Source: DATKFM01 sp963851215
Lineage (GTDB): Bacteria; Pseudomonadota; Alphaproteobacteria; Dongiales; Dongiaceae
Assembly: GCA_963851215.1 (NCBI GenBank)
Contig: CAWKOG010000019.1
Span: 248,001 to 312,000, forward strand
Length of the DNA: 64,000 nt
Direction of reading: 5' to 3'
Shown here piece after piece: positions 18,449 through 28,970 of this stretch. The translations under genes were made by a program, and so were the position numbers. The notes beneath the pieces were generated by a model that did no database searches, was not told the DNA's origin, and saw only the letters and a list, made by a program, of their open reading frames with translations. Numbering within the stretch: the first letter of the stretch is position 1; each line of letters starts with the position of its first letter.

Positions 18449-19699
18449 ATCGTTCGGAGAATAGCGACCGTCGTCATCGGGGCGGGTCACGCAGGGCTCG
18501 CCATGAGCCGGTGCCTGACCGAGCGCTCGATCGAGCATGTCGTCCTCGAGCGCGGCGAGGTGGCGAACTCGTGGCGCACCGAACGGTGGGACTCGCTGCG
18601 GCTGCTCACGCCGAACTGGCAGAGCCGGCTGCCAGGCTTCGGCTACGAGGGCAAGGATCCCGACGGTTACCGGACGGTGCCGGAAGTCATCGATTTCATC
18701 GATCGCTACGCGCGCGTCATCGCGGCCCCGGTGCAGACGAACACGACCGTCACATCGGTGCGCAGCGCCGATGACGGCTACCTGGTGGCCACGGACCGGG
18801 GCGACTGGCTGTGCCGCACCGCCGTGCTGGCGACAGGCGCGTGCAACATTCCGACAGTACCGTCTCCCGCCGCTGAACTACCGCCTGAAATCACGACACT
18901 CACGCCGCCGCGGTATCGCAATCCCGGCCAGCTTCCCGAGGGGGGCGTTCTTGTCGTTGGCGCATCGGCGACGGGAACCCAGATCGCCGCCGAACTGCGT
19001 CGCTCCGGCCGGCCCGTGACGCTTGCCGTCGGCGAACATATCCGCGCCCCGCGCCTGTACCGGGGCAAGGACATCGAATGGTGGATGGATGCGGCGGGAA
19101 TCCTCGATGAGCGATACGATGCGCTGCCGGACATCGATCGGGCGCGCAGCGTGCCGTCGTTCCAGCTGACCGGGTCGCCGGAGCGCACGACTCTGGACCT
19201 CAATGCCCTGACCGCCATGGGCGTGAAGCTGCTCGGCAGGCTCGCCGGCATCAGCGACGGCAAGCTGCAGTTTTCGGGTTCGCTGCGCAACATGTGCGCG
19301 CTATCGGATCTCAAGATGGGCCGGCTGCTTGACGCGATCGACGCCTGGGCGGCGGCTAATGGCGTCGATCGCACGGTCGAGCCGCCGCACCGCTTGCCCC
19401 CAACCGAAGTGGAGGCGGCGCCACCGCTGGCCTTGGATCTCGCCCGCAGCGGGATCAGGACGATCATATGGGCCACCGGATTTCGGCCTGATTACTCGTG
19501 GCTCGATCTGCCGATCCTCGATCGCAAGGGGCGGATTCGCCATGACGGGGGAGTCGTCCGCTCGCCCGGCCTGTATGTGATGGGGCTGCAGTTCCTGCGT
19601 CGCCGCAAGTCCGCCCTTATCGACGGCGCCGGCGACGATGCGCGCGACCTCAGCGCCCACCTATCGGCATACCTCCATGGCCGGGCACCGGCCGATTGA
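18449..19699 (+). CDS. Flavin-dependent monooxygenase-like protein with unclear start codon
   Basis: The FAD-binding motif VVIGAGHAGLAMS (18470-18508) lies upstream of the first ATG in frame (18503), so the gene must begin earlier. Between the preceding in-frame stop at 18416 and 18503 there is no ATG, GTG or TTG. An ATC at 18449 follows GCGGGAG at a normal ribosome-site distance and is the best candidate. A second nucleotide motif, VLVVGASATGTQIA, and ATGFRPDYSWLD place it among FMO/TrkA-like flavoproteins that use NADPH. Length from ATC is about 416 aa. Substrate is unknown. Confidence 0.8.
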   Translation: MVRRIATVVIGAGHAGLAMSRCLTERSIEHVVLERGEVANSWRTERWDSLRLLTPNWQSRLPGFGYEGKDPDGYRTVPEVIDFIDRYARVIAAPVQTNTTVTSVRSADDGYLVATDRGDWLCRTAVLATGACNIPTVPSPAAELPPEITTLTPPRYRNPGQLPEGGVLVVGASATGTQIAAELRRSGRPVTLAVGEHIRAPRLYRGKDIEWWMDAAGILDERYDALPDIDRARSVPSFQLTGSPERTTLDLNALTAMGVKLLGRLAGISDGKLQFSGSLRNMCALSDLKMGRLLDAIDAWAAANGVDRTVEPPHRLPPTEVEAAPPLALDLARSGIRTIIWATGFRPDYSWLDLPILDRKGRIRHDGGVVRSPGLYVMGLQFLRRRKSALIDGAGDDARDLSAHLSAYLHGRAPAD

Positions 19700-19786
19700 A
19701 GCCGGGCGCTTCTGGTCGATGGAGTGGTGGGTAGACATTCCTCACCGATCCTTGCGTCTCTCATTCAAACCACTAATCTGCGCCGC

Positions 19787-20072
19787 GTGAAGCTCTTCTG
19801 GACGCTCTTCGGCATCGATGGCGCGGTCGCATTGATCGTGCTCTTTTTCTTCTTCGCCGGATTGGGCGACGGGTCGGTCAGCTCGTTCAACATGACGCTG
19901 TGGCTGGCGATCCTCGGCGGCCTCGCGGCGATTTCTGGGCGGCGGGCTGCTGCTCAAATCAAACGGTCACCCGTATCTTGCCTGTGGCGTGCTGCTGATC
20001 CTGGCCGTTCCCGGGCTCTTGTACGCGGTGTTCATCCTGAGCGTGATCATTCTCCAGCCACGCTGGAACTGA
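19787..20072 (+). CDS. Small hypothetical membrane protein, one frameshift
   Basis: A GTG start at 19787 opens a 94-residue protein with three hydrophobic segments: DGAVALIVLFFFFAGLG, MTLWLAILGGLAAI and CGVLLILAVPGLLYAVFILS. A net +1 break near 19937 lies between LGGLAAI and LGGGLLLKSNG; the corrected frame runs to the TGA at 20070-20072. No family recognised. It ends 35 bases before the convergent MFS gene. Confidence 0.6.
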
Positions 20073-20106
20073 ATCCATCCCAGCGGGAACGAACTCAGCA
20101 TGACGT

Positions 20107-21357
20107 TCATCTCGGCCGCCGCTCCTGGGGTGCGTGTGCAAGTTGCTGGGCAAAGGTGGGCGGGAGCAGTTGGAAGGGCCTCGGCCGCTTGAACCGCGGC
20201 GGGCGGACGCCGAGCCCCCGCATCAGCGCAAAGATCGCGAAAAGCGTTGCCACGGCCGCCAGATAATAAAGCAGGCCGCGAGCGCCGAAAGCCGACATCG
20301 CCGAGCCGCCGAGGATCGGCCCGATCGCAGAGCCGACGCCGGAGATCAGAATCAAACGGCCGCTGACGGAAACCGCGCGCTCCACCGGCATGCGGTCGTT
20401 CGCGTGGGCGACGCATACGGGATAGATGACCGACATGAAGCCACCGAGAAGCAGCCACACGGCCGGAAACCAGGGCGTGGCCTTGACCGGTACCACCGCC
20501 AGCGCCAGGGCGGCGAAGGCAAAAGCCACCAATGCCGCGACGAGACGGCGGTCGATCGCGTCGGACAGCTTGCCAACGGGAATCTGCATGATGAGGCCGC
20601 CCGTAATCGCGAGCGCCATGTAGGAGGTGATCACCAGCATCGAGTGGCCGCTCGACTGGGCGTAGACCGGGACCAGCGCATAGAACGCGCCGGTGACCAG
20701 GCCGCCCGCGAAGCAGCCGGCGACCGCGACGGGTGCGGCGGCGGTCAGCTCACCGAACTTTAGCCGGTTGCTCGGGACAGGCACCGGCTGTGCCGCCCGG
20801 GTGATCGCAATCAGCATGAGCGCGAGGCAAAACAAAATCGCGGCGAAGGCGAACAGGAAAAATCCGGTCGGCGCCGCAAGATTGAGCATGAATTGGCCGC
20901 CGGCAAAGGTTGCATAGATGGCGACCATGTAGATCGCGAACATCGTGCCGCGGGTCGCCGGATTCGACTTGGCGCTGAGCCAGCTTTCGGTGGCGACGAA
21001 GAGGCCGGCACAGCCGAACCCCATGAGTGACCGTAGCACCGCCCACAGGATGGGATCGAAGTAGAGGGCATGTCCCAGCAGGGCCGCGGTGACGAGCGCG
21101 GAGAAGGCGGAAAACGCGCGGATATGGCCGGTCCGTTCGATCAGGCGATTGCATAGTTCAGCGCCCGCCACATAGCCGACGAAGTAGGCCGATGTGACGA
21201 AGCCCACTACGACTGGGTCGATATGGGCGAGCGCGAGCCGGATGCCGATCAACGTGCCGATATAGCCGTTGGCAAGCTGGATCAGGCTGATGCCCAGGAT
21301 GAGCGAGCCGACGGCGGCGAGGATTCCACCTATGTCTCTTTTCATTTGCAGCAACAT
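20107..21357 (-). CDS. MFS transporter
   Basis: The 416-residue protein has twelve hydrophobic segments and the loop motif GYVAGAELCNRLIERTGHIRAF typical of major facilitator transporters (arginine/glycine-rich loop 2-3), with a matching loop PVGKLSDAIDRR before helix 9. It resembles the YcaD/YfkF-type subgroup. Substrate is unknown. Start could be 21357 or the Met five codons in (21345); no good ribosome site decides it. It lies 86 bp downstream of an SDR gene on the same strand. Confidence 0.87.
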   Translation of the reverse strand: MLLQMKRDIGGILAAVGSLILGISLIQLANGYIGTLIGIRLALAHIDPVVVGFVTSAYFVGYVAGAELCNRLIERTGHIRAFSAFSALVTAALLGHALYFDPILWAVLRSLMGFGCAGLFVATESWLSAKSNPATRGTMFAIYMVAIYATFAGGQFMLNLAAPTGFFLFAFAAILFCLALMLIAITRAAQPVPVPSNRLKFGELTAAAPVAVAGCFAGGLVTGAFYALVPVYAQSSGHSMLVITSYMALAITGGLIMQIPVGKLSDAIDRRLVAALVAFAFAALALAVVPVKATPWFPAVWLLLGGFMSVIYPVCVAHANDRMPVERAVSVSGRLILISGVGSAIGPILGGSAMSAFGARGLLYYLAAVATLFAIFALMRGLGVRPPRFKRPRPFQLLPPTFAQQLAHAPQERRPR

Positions 21358-21443
21358 CGCCGCAGGAGGTCACTACGAATGCCGTGGTATTGGCGTGTTT
21401 TTCCTCGGGCGGCTCTCTCGATTGCCGGAAACGTGGGGACTTG

Positions 21444-22352
21444 CTAGCGATACCCCGTTGTATCCGCCGGTTTTCCGGCATCCTGTACCTCCGCGACATA
21501 GCGCCACGCATCGGGGCGGGAGCCGTCGAGATCGGTGAAGCCGTAGACCTGCGCGAGCTGGCCGCTCGATAGCGATTGGCCGTTCCAGCGCGCCCGATCG
21601 GGATCGGCCGCGAGGGCGGCGATGGCACGGCCGACGAAACGCGGCGTCTCCGATATCGCGAAATGCGGGATCCTTGCCGTCGCGTCGCGCCAATTCGCTT
21701 CGGTCACGCCGAACGCCTCCAGCATCATCTCCGACCGCAGCCATCCCGGCGTGATTGCGACCGATGTCGCGCCGTGGGGCGCCAAGTCGTTGGCATGGGC
21801 CCAGGCCATGCGCGTCACCGCCACCTTCGCCAGATCGTAGAACGGATTGATCCGGTAATGGGTCGCGTTATAGGCGTCGGTGCCATCGGTCACCTCGACC
21901 AGCAATCCGCCGGGGCGCTCGATCAGCAACGGCAGCGCATGATGGGCCGTGATCAGATGGGTGTGCACGCCGAGGGTCAGCAGGCGCAGGCCGTTCTCGA
22001 GGTTATGATCCCAGACCGGCTTGTTCCATTCCTTGAGATTCTCGCCGCCCCAGAGATCGTTGACCAGAATGTCGAGGCGTCCCTGCTCGGCCCGGATGCG
22101 CGCGGCCAGCTTGGCGACCTCATCGGCAATGAGGTGATCCACCTGAACCGCGATCCCCTTGCCGCCGGCAGCGGTCACCAATTCCGCCGTCTCCTCGATG
22201 GTTTCCGGACGGGCATATTCGGACTGATGCTGGCGCGTGGTTCGGCCTGTCACATAGACCGTGGCGCCTGCAGCGCCCAGTTCGACTGCGATGCCGCGGC
22301 CGGCACCGCGCGTCCCGCCCGCCACCAGCGCGACCTTGTCTTTGAGCGGCAT
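21444..22352 (-). CDS. SDR-family oxidoreductase (DHRS1-like)
   Basis: A Rossmann fold opens with VAGGTRGAGRGIA, a variant of TGxxxGxG, and the catalytic YDLAK is present (NPFYDLAKVAV). NDLWGGENLKEWNKP and the long C-terminal part with GWLRSEMMLEAFGV match the DHRS1-like branch of short-chain dehydrogenases, of which few have known substrates. About 302 aa from the ATG at 22352, which has GGGAG five bases upstream; a longer form starts at 22367. Divergent from the MmgE/PrpD gene. Confidence 0.87.
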   Translation of the reverse strand: MPLKDKVALVAGGTRGAGRGIAVELGAAGATVYVTGRTTRQHQSEYARPETIEETAELVTAAGGKGIAVQVDHLIADEVAKLAARIRAEQGRLDILVNDLWGGENLKEWNKPVWDHNLENGLRLLTLGVHTHLITAHHALPLLIERPGGLLVEVTDGTDAYNATHYRINPFYDLAKVAVTRMAWAHANDLAPHGATSVAITPGWLRSEMMLEAFGVTEANWRDATARIPHFAISETPRFVGRAIAALAADPDRARWNGQSLSSGQLAQVYGFTDLDGSRPDAWRYVAEVQDAGKPADTTGYR

Positions 22353-22429
22353 GGATACTCCCGGCAACGTCGGATTTTCCCTATGGCTGTCGACGATGTT
22401 AGGCTGGACTCCGCAAACAGCAAGAGCCT

Positions 22430-23756
22430 ATGCCGTCCCTCACCGAACAACTTGTGAAGATAGTCCGTGCCAGGCCGATCACGGATGACGACCGCGATTG
22501 CGCGGCGCGGTTCCTGCTGGACACCGTGGCGAATGCGCTTGGGCGCGCGGAACACGCCGCCCGGCCGCATGCTGCGCGCCTGGTTCGCGCAGCAAGGCGA
22601 TGATGCCGGGCGACAGGCGTTCCTGGTCGGCGGGCTGTCCCACATCCTGGAGATGGACGATCTGCATCGGGCGTCGGTGACCCATCCCGGTTGTGTCGTC
22701 GTGCCGGCGGCGCTGGCGATCGGGATGCGAACGCGCTGTTCCGGTCCGGCCTGCTCGATGCGATCATCCGAGGCTACGAGGCGGTGACGCGGATCGGCAT
22801 GGCGGTGGGGCCGGCCCATTACCGCGTCTGGCATTCGACGGCGACTTGCGGACCGTTCGGCGCGGCCATGGCGGCGGCTGATCTGCTTCGGCTTCGATGA
22901 CGGCCGGGCCGTGCATGCCCTGGGCAATGCGGGCACGCAATCGAGCGGCCTCTGGCAGTTCATCGAGACCGGCGCCATGAGCAAGCATCTCCATGCCGGC
23001 CGCGCCGCCGAGGCCGGGGTGACGGCGGCGGAACTGGCGGCGCTCGGCTTCACCGGGCCGCCCGCTATCCTGGAAGGTGCGAAAGGCCTGTTCGCCGGCG
23101 CCTGTCCCGATGCCGATCCCGACGCCGTAACGCGCGATCCCAACGCGCCCTGGCAGCTGCGGGCGACATCGATCAAGCCCTGGCCCTGCTGCCGCCACAC
23201 CCATCCGGCCATCGATGCCGCGATCGAGCTTCATGGCCGGCTCGGCGGCATGTCCCGCCGCAGGCGGTCGATGTCGTGACCTATGGCGCGGCGCTCGAAG
23301 TCTGCGACCGGCCGGCGCCGGCCAACGAATACGCCGCCAAGTTCTCGCTGCAGCATTGCGTGGCCCTGGCGCTGGCGGACGGGCGCGTTGGTTTTGAGTC
23401 CTTCGATGAAGCGGCCCGCAACCGACTGGCGCCGCTGAGCCGGCGCGTTGATCTTGCGCAAGTCGAGGAGCCTTTCGCCTCCGCCTATCCCGAGAACTGG
23501 GGCGCCGGCATCGCGCTGAAGCTGCCGGACGGAAGCGAACTCATCGCCACCCGCAGAGCCTGCAAGGGCGATCCCGATCGACCGCTCGACAGCTGCCGAG
23601 ATGATCGCCAAGGCGGAGCTGCTGTTGGCCCATGGCGAGCATCGAGGAGCGAAAACGCGGCAGTCATCGTGGAGGGGCTGCTTGGGCTGGCGGAGACCGG
23701 CGGGTTCGATCCTGCCTCCGGTCCTACAAACGGAAATCTGGCCGTCGCTGCGCTGA
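22430..23756 (+). CDS. MmgE/PrpD-family protein, multiply frameshifted
   Basis: Family features are spread over several frames: LLDTVANALG at the N-terminus, ILEMDDLHRASVTHPGCVVVPAALAI, AIIRGYEAVTRIGMAVG with YRVWHSTATCGPFGAAMAAA, HALGNAGTQSSGLWQF, and SIKPWPCCRHTHPAIDAA. MmgE/PrpD proteins include 2-methylcitrate dehydratase and cis-aconitate decarboxylase. Breaks are placed near 22541 (+1), 22722 (-1), 22888 (+1), 23252 (-1) and 23594 (+1), with another likely near 23645. The 3' end is uncertain. This is the most damaged gene in the window and the best candidate for a true pseudogene, although no in-frame nonsense change is seen. Confidence 0.75.
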
Positions 23757-23948
23757 GGAACGGCAACTCGCCGGCTCAGCCTTCCGGGAACGGTGCCGCA
23801 CGGCCTGATGCAGATCGGGTCCATCAAAGGTGCGATCTCTCGACGCTTTGCCATGGCATACTGCCTGGAATTCGGTTGCTGCGTTTCCGGCTGTCCGTGG
23901 CCAAGACCAAGGGGGATTTCCCGGACGGGCCGTAATCGGGGGGCGTTC

Positions 23949-25046
23949 ATGGAATTTGCTGCTGAAGGAGATCCGGCACAATCCGCTGCTGTGGCTGCTG
24001 GTCTTCGTGCCCGTTGTCCTGGCGGGCGAGAGGCTGTGGCCGGACTCCCATACCCTGCTGTTCCTGCTGTCGGTCCTGGCGATCGTGCCGCTGGCGGCGC
24101 TGTTGAGCCATGCCACCGAGTCCGTGGCGGCCAAGACAGGCGACGCGGCGGGCGGCCTGCTCAACGCCACGCTGGGAAACCTGACCGAGCTGGTCATCGC
24201 CCTCACCGCCTTGCGCGCCGGGGAATACATGCTGGTGAAGGCCTCCATTGCCGGCGCCATCGTCACCAACAGCTTGTTCATGCTCGGCGCCTCCTTCTTT
24301 CTCGGCGGGCTCAAGCACCACACCCAGGAATACAATCGCGCCGGCGCCCGGCTTCAGGCCGGCTTGCTGTTCCTGGCCACGGTTGCGCTGTTGATCCCGT
24401 CGGCGGTCGCCGGAAGCCGATTCGGCGAAGCTGGTCGGCTTTCATGCAGAAAATGAGCCTGGGCCTGGCGGTGCTGCTCATCATCGCCTATGGGCTCAGC
24501 CTGCTGTTCTCGCTCAAGACGCATCGCGAATGTTTGCCGGCAAGGCGCATGGCGAAGACGGCGATGCGCCATGGCCGATCGGCTTTGCCCTGGGGGTGCT
24601 GGCCGGCGTCACGATCCTGATCGCGCTGGTGAGCGAAATCTTCGTCGCGTCGGTGCAGGAGGCGGCCTTGACCTTCGGCATGACCGACGCCTTCGTGGGC
24701 TTTATCATCGTGGCACTGGTCGGCGGCGCGGCGGAAATGGCTTCGGCCTTCTCCGGCGCGCGCAAGAACCGGCTGGATCTCAGCGTCGGCATCGCGCTGG
24801 GCAGCGCGGCCCAGATCGCGCTGTTCGTGGCGCCGGTGCTGGTGCTGCTGAGCTATGTCATCGGACCGGCGCCGATGGACCTGCAATTCTGGCCCGGTGC
24901 CGTGGTGATGATCCTGATCGCGACCATCACGGCGACGCTGGTGACCAATGGCGGGCAGTCGGCCTGGTACACCGGCGTCCTGGTGCTGATGGTTTATCTG
25001 ATCTTCGCCATGACGCTCTATCATGCTGCCGCCGCAATTGCAATGA
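23949..25046 (+). CDS. CaxA-type calcium/proton exchanger, multiply frameshifted
   Basis: Two homologous exchanger halves are visible, each with the acidic membrane motif: TGDAAGGLLNATLGNLTELV in the first and VGGAAEMASAFSGARKNRLD in the second. These glutamates bind the cation in CaCA-family exchangers, which expel calcium in exchange for protons. Breaks are placed near 23955 (+1), 24410 (+1), 24441 (+1), 24529 (-1 or +2) and 25034 (+1). Corrected reading gives about 365 aa with about eleven helices, ending LPPQLQ at the TGA 25044-25046. The stop overlaps the ATG of the next gene. Confidence 0.8.
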
Positions 25047-25733
25047 CCATGAACGCTCAGATCCCAGCCCCGGCGAAGCGCCCGCATCCGGCAAGGCGCG
25101 TGCTGGATCCCATCGACCGGGTGTCGGAGATCCTGTTCGGCTTGATCATGGTGCTGACCTTCACCGGCACGCTCAGCGTCGCCGAAGCGGGCCGGGAGGA
25201 TGTCCAGGTCATGCTGATCGGCGCGCTGGGCTGCAATCTGGCCTGGGGCATCATCGATGCGGTGTTCTATCTCATGGGCTGCCTGGCGGATCGGGGCCGC
25301 GGCATCATCTCCCTGAAGGCCCTGCGCCAGGCAGCCGATCCGCGGCAGGCCCACCGCCTGATATCGCCGATGCGCTGCCGCCGATGATCGCTGCCGTCAT
25401 GAAGTCCGCGGAATTGGAGGAGATCCGCGCGGCGCTTGACTCAGTTGCCCGAGCCGCCCAAGCGCGCGCGCTTGAGCGAAGAGGATTGGCGGGCCGCTGC
25501 CGGCGTCCTGCTGCTGGTGTTCCTGTCCACCTTCCCGGTGGCGATACCCTTCATGTTGCTGGATGACGCCGTTGCTGGCCCTGCGGATTTCCAATGCTGT
25601 CGCCATCCTGATGCTGTTCCTGATGGGCTATGCCTTCGGCCGCCTGACCGAACGCAACCCCTGGGCGGTGGGGCTGTTCATGGTGCTGTTCGGAATTGTG
25701 CTGGTGCTGATGACCATCGCGCTGGGCGGCTAG
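25043..25733 (+). CDS. VIT-family (CCC1-like) membrane protein, frameshifted
   Basis: After LDPIDRVSEILFGLIMVLTF the protein reads like the VIT/CCC1 group of iron or manganese transporters: GCNLAWGIIDAVFYLMG, then a soluble stretch (ADALPPMIAAVMKSAELEEIR), then LSTFPVAIPFMLLDDAV and two final helices ending LVLMTIALGG. Breaks are placed near 25362, 25437 (+1) and 25573 (+1). Corrected length is about 229 aa. The ATG at 25043 overlaps the exchanger stop, indicating co-translation of two cation transporters. Confidence 0.77.
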
Positions 25734-25755
25734 TACCGGATGGCGGAGGCGGCCG

Positions 25756-26356
25756 CTAAGCCGCTGTTTTGCTTGAGATAATCGGTTGCACGCGACGCCT
25801 GAGCACCGGCACCAGGCTGTCCTCGAACCAGGGGTTCTTCTTCAGCCAGCCGGTATTGCGCCAGCTTGGGTGGGGCAGCGGAATGAATTCCGGCGCGTAG
25901 TCGCGCCACGCCCGGACTGTTTCCGTCATCGTCGCCTGGCGGCGGCCGCCGAGATAGTGCGCCTGCGCATATTGCCCGATCAGCAGCGTCAGCTCGATTT
26001 CAGGCAGATGCGCGCGCAGCCGCTCATGCCAGGCCGGCGCGCATTCCGGCCGCGGCGGCCGGTCGCCGCCGTTCTTGTCGACACCGGGATAGCAGAAGCC
26101 CATGGGCATGATGGCGATGCGGGACTTCGTCGTAGAAGATATCGCGGTCCATCGCCAGCCATTGCCGGAGGCGATCGCCGCTGCGGTCGTTCCAGGGGAT
26201 GCCGCTCTCATGCACCTTCGTCCCCGGCGCCTGGCCGATGATCAGGAGGCGCGCCGTCGATGTCATGCGCAGCACCGGCCGCGGCCCCAGCGGAAGATGC
26301 TCGGCGCAGAGCCGGCAGGCACGGATATCGCGCAATAGATTGTCGAGCGCAGCCAT
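25756..26356 (-). CDS. Uracil-DNA glycosylase-superfamily protein, one frameshift
   Basis: LLIIGQAPGTKVHESGIPWNDRSGDRLRQWL carries the GQAPG catalytic-loop signature of uracil-DNA glycosylase relatives (quoted here only by its core GQAPG and IPWNDRSGD), and PLPHPSWRNTGW is the DNA-contact loop near the C-terminus. A net +1 break near 26127 lies between FYDE and SRIAIMPMGFCYPG. Corrected length is 199 aa. Exact glycosylase activity is unproven for this branch. The gene starts three bases after the cobB stop and closes the minus-strand operon. Confidence 0.82.
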
Positions 26357-26359
26357 CGT

Positions 26360-27097
26360 CTATCGCGTCACGCGCGGTTTGCGCGTTTGCTGGAGCAATT
26401 CCTCGGCGAAAGCCGGCACAACCTCCGTCGCCGGACCATAGATACGCTCGGCAAAGAGGCTTTGCCCTTCCGACGGTTCGAGATTCAGCTCGATCGTATG
26501 AGCGCCGGTCTGGCGTGCGTCCTGCACAAAACCGGCGGCCGGATACACGACACCGGAAGTGCCGATGGCAACGAAGACATCGCAGGCGGCAACCGCTTCG
26601 TGAATCACCTCGATCTCCAGCGGCACCTCACCGAACCAAACGACATGGGGCCGCAGGCGTCCCGGTTCCCGGCAGGCAGGGCAATTCGACTCCGGGGTTA
26701 TGTCATCGAGCCATGGGCTTGCGCTTTCACAGGCGAGACAGCGCGCCTTGAGCAGCTCGCCGTGCATGTGGATGAGATGACGGTTGCCGGCGCGCTCATG
26801 CAGGTCGTCGATATTCTGAGTGACCACCAGCATCTCGCCGGGCCAGTCGCGTTCCAGCAGCGCCAGCGCACGATGGGCGGCGTTGGGCGTGACATTCGCA
26901 TTACGCAAGCTGCGGCGGCGCTGATTGTAGAATTCTTGTACGCGTGCGGGATTGCGTGCGAAGGCTTCAGGCGTGGCAACCTCCTCCAGCGGCACCTTGG
27001 ACCAGGTGCCGTCCACATCGCGGAATGTATCGAGGCCGGATTCCTTGGAGATGCCGGCACCGGTAAGAATGAGGATCCGCTGCATCGTCGGTCTCAT
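26360..27097 (-). CDS. cobB: NAD-dependent protein deacylase (sirtuin)
   Basis: The sirtuin core is complete: GAGISKESGLDTFR, TQNIDDLH, the catalytic His112 in HMHGEL, and four zinc cysteines (Cys120, Cys123, Cys139, Cys142). Tyr57 and Arg60 (FYNQRRR) form the Y-x-x-R pair that binds acidic acyl groups, so desuccinylase as well as deacetylase activity is expected, as in class III sirtuins such as E. coli CobB. Length is 245 aa. The start overlaps the thpR stop by four bases. Confidence 0.95.
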   Translation of the reverse strand: MRPTMQRILILTGAGISKESGLDTFRDVDGTWSKVPLEEVATPEAFARNPARVQEFYNQRRRSLRNANVTPNAAHRALALLERDWPGEMLVVTQNIDDLHERAGNRHLIHMHGELLKARCLACESASPWLDDITPESNCPACREPGRLRPHVVWFGEVPLEIEVIHEAVAACDVFVAIGTSGVVYPAAGFVQDARQTGAHTIELNLEPSEGQSLFAERIYGPATEVVPAFAEELLQQTRKPRVTR

Positions 27098-27636
27098 GCC
27101 CGGCTCAGCTCGTAGCTTTCCTCCGCGCGGTAGATCGAACCCTCGCTGGAAGGGAAGCTGGAGAACAAGGTGAAGTGCGTCACGTCGAAGGGCTGGGCGC
27201 GGAACAGATTGTTGGCGGCAATGAATTCCAGCAGCTTGCCCGCCGGCGGCGGCGTCTTCACCCGCGACAGCGTGACATGGGGCGAGAATTTCTGCCCGTC
27301 GGGCGGCTGGCCCGAGCGCACCACGGCGGATTCGATCTTGTCGTGGAGATGCTGCAGCGCCGGCGATTTCTCCACGCCCGCCCAGATCACCCGCACCTTC
27401 TTGTCGTTGCCGAAATGGCCGACACCGGAGATCGACAGCGGAAAGCGCGGCGCCCGCACCGCCGCCAGCGCCGCGTCGATATCCTGCATCACGCCGTTAT
27501 CCACCTCGCCGATGAAGCGCAGCGTCAGATGCATGTTCTCCGGCTGCACCCACCTGATGTTCGGCAGGCCGCAGCAGAGCAGGCTCAGGCGGAAGCGGAT
27601 GTCCTGGGGCAGTGCGATGCCGATGAACAGGCGCAT
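27094..27636 (-). CDS. thpR: RNA 2',3'-cyclic phosphodiesterase (2H family)
   Basis: The two HxT motifs of 2H phosphoesterases are present at His36-Thr38 (MHLTLRF) and His120-Thr122 (PHVTLSR). The N-terminus MRLFIGIALP and length of 180 aa fit ThpR/LigT, which opens 2',3'-cyclic phosphates on RNA. It lies between the Tas-like reductase and cobB in a compact minus-strand operon and overlaps cobB (ATGA). Confidence 0.93.
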   Translation of the reverse strand: MRLFIGIALPQDIRFRLSLLCCGLPNIRWVQPENMHLTLRFIGEVDNGVMQDIDAALAAVRAPRFPLSISGVGHFGNDKKVRVIWAGVEKSPALQHLHDKIESAVVRSGQPPDGQKFSPHVTLSRVKTPPPAGKLLEFIAANNLFRAQPFDVTHFTLFSSFPSSEGSIYRAEESYELSRA

Positions 27637-27655
27637 GGATATCCCGCGTCAGGAG

Positions 27656-28697
27656 TCAGGGGCAGGGATAGGTGTATTGCCGGTGGATGGTTTCGATTCC
27701 GTCGAGCACCTCCTGGCTCAGTTTGAGGTCGATGCTGTCGATATCGGTCTTCAACTGCGCCATGGTGCGCGCGCCGATGATGTTGGCCGTGGTGAACGGC
27801 CGCATATTGATGAAGGCCAGCGCCATTTGCGCGGGATCCAGGCCATGCTCGCGCGCCAGCTTCACATAATGTTCGGTGGCGGCGAACCCAGACTGTGTCA
27901 TGTAGCGCCGCCAATGCTTGTACAGCGTGAGTCTTGCATCGGACGGCCAGGCGCCGCCGACATATTTACCCGAGAGCACACCCATGCCCAGCGGCGAATA
28001 GGCGAGCATGCCGCAATTCTCGCGGATCGCCACTTCCGCCAGGCCGGCTTCGAAGGTGCGGTTCAGGAGATTGTAGGAGTTCTGCACGCTGACGATGCGC
28101 GGGCCGCCGCCGGCTTCCGACAACGCGAGATAACGCATGGCGCCCCAGGCGGATTCATTGGAGATGCCCACCTGCCGCACCTTGCCGCTTTTCACCAATT
28201 CGGCGAGCGCGGCCAGCGTTTCCTCCAGCGGCGTGCCATCCTCCTGTGCCGAGGGCGCATAGCCCAGGCGGCCGAACACATTGGTCTCCCGTTCCGTCCA
28301 ATGAAGCTGATAGAGGTCCACATAGTCGGTCTTGAGACGCTTGAGGCTGGCCTCCAGCGCACGGATCATGTGGTCTTTGTTCAGCCGCGCATTGCCGCCG
28401 CGCACATAGCCGAGCCGCTTGTCCGGTCCGGCAACCTTTGTCGCGAGGATCACCTTGTCGCGCTTCTTCCTGGCCTGCGAACCAGTTGCCGAGAATCTCT
28501 TCCGTGCGGCCGTAGGTCTCCGCCTTCGGCGGCACCGGATACATCTCCGCCGCGTCCCAGAACGTGACGCCGCGGTCGAGAGCATAATCCATCTGCTGGA
28601 ACGCCTCGTCCTGCATCGCCTGCTCGCCATACATCATCGTGCCCAGGCAGATGGCGCTGACCTTGATGTCGCTGCGGCCGAGTTGACGGTACTCCAT
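27656..28697 (-). CDS. tas: Tas-like aldo/keto reductase, one frameshift
   Basis: Strong similarity to E. coli Tas runs through the whole protein: LGTMMYGEQ, DAAEMYPVPPKAETYG, DYVDLYQLHW, VGISNESAWGAMRYL, SPLGMGVLSGKY and ETIHRQYTYP at the end. The catalytic Asp and Tyr lie in DAAEMY, with the lysine in ATKVAGP and His in QLHW. A net +1 break near 28476 separates EILGNWFA from RKKRDKVILATK. Corrected length is about 346 aa, the same as Tas. It is the first gene of the operon with thpR, cobB and the glycosylase. Confidence 0.9.
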
Positions 28698-28970
28698 GAA
28701 ACTCCCCTGAATGAGTGAACCCGGCTGCGCATAATTCAGCGCTCGGGAGTCGTCAAACCTTACTGTGGCATCGCCGTGGCCGACATGATCACAAAACAGC
28801 TACAGCTTCCACGCGCAGCATAGCTTTTTGATTCTGCTGCAAAAAGCCGCACGCCGCGGTAGGCGCGCGCCGGCATCTCTTTTAATCGGGTTTCGGGGCA
28901 ACACATTTTCGGCGTGGGGCAATCCATCTGCTCCTGCAGCTGGATCCCGGATTCGTGAAGGAGGTGTCTC

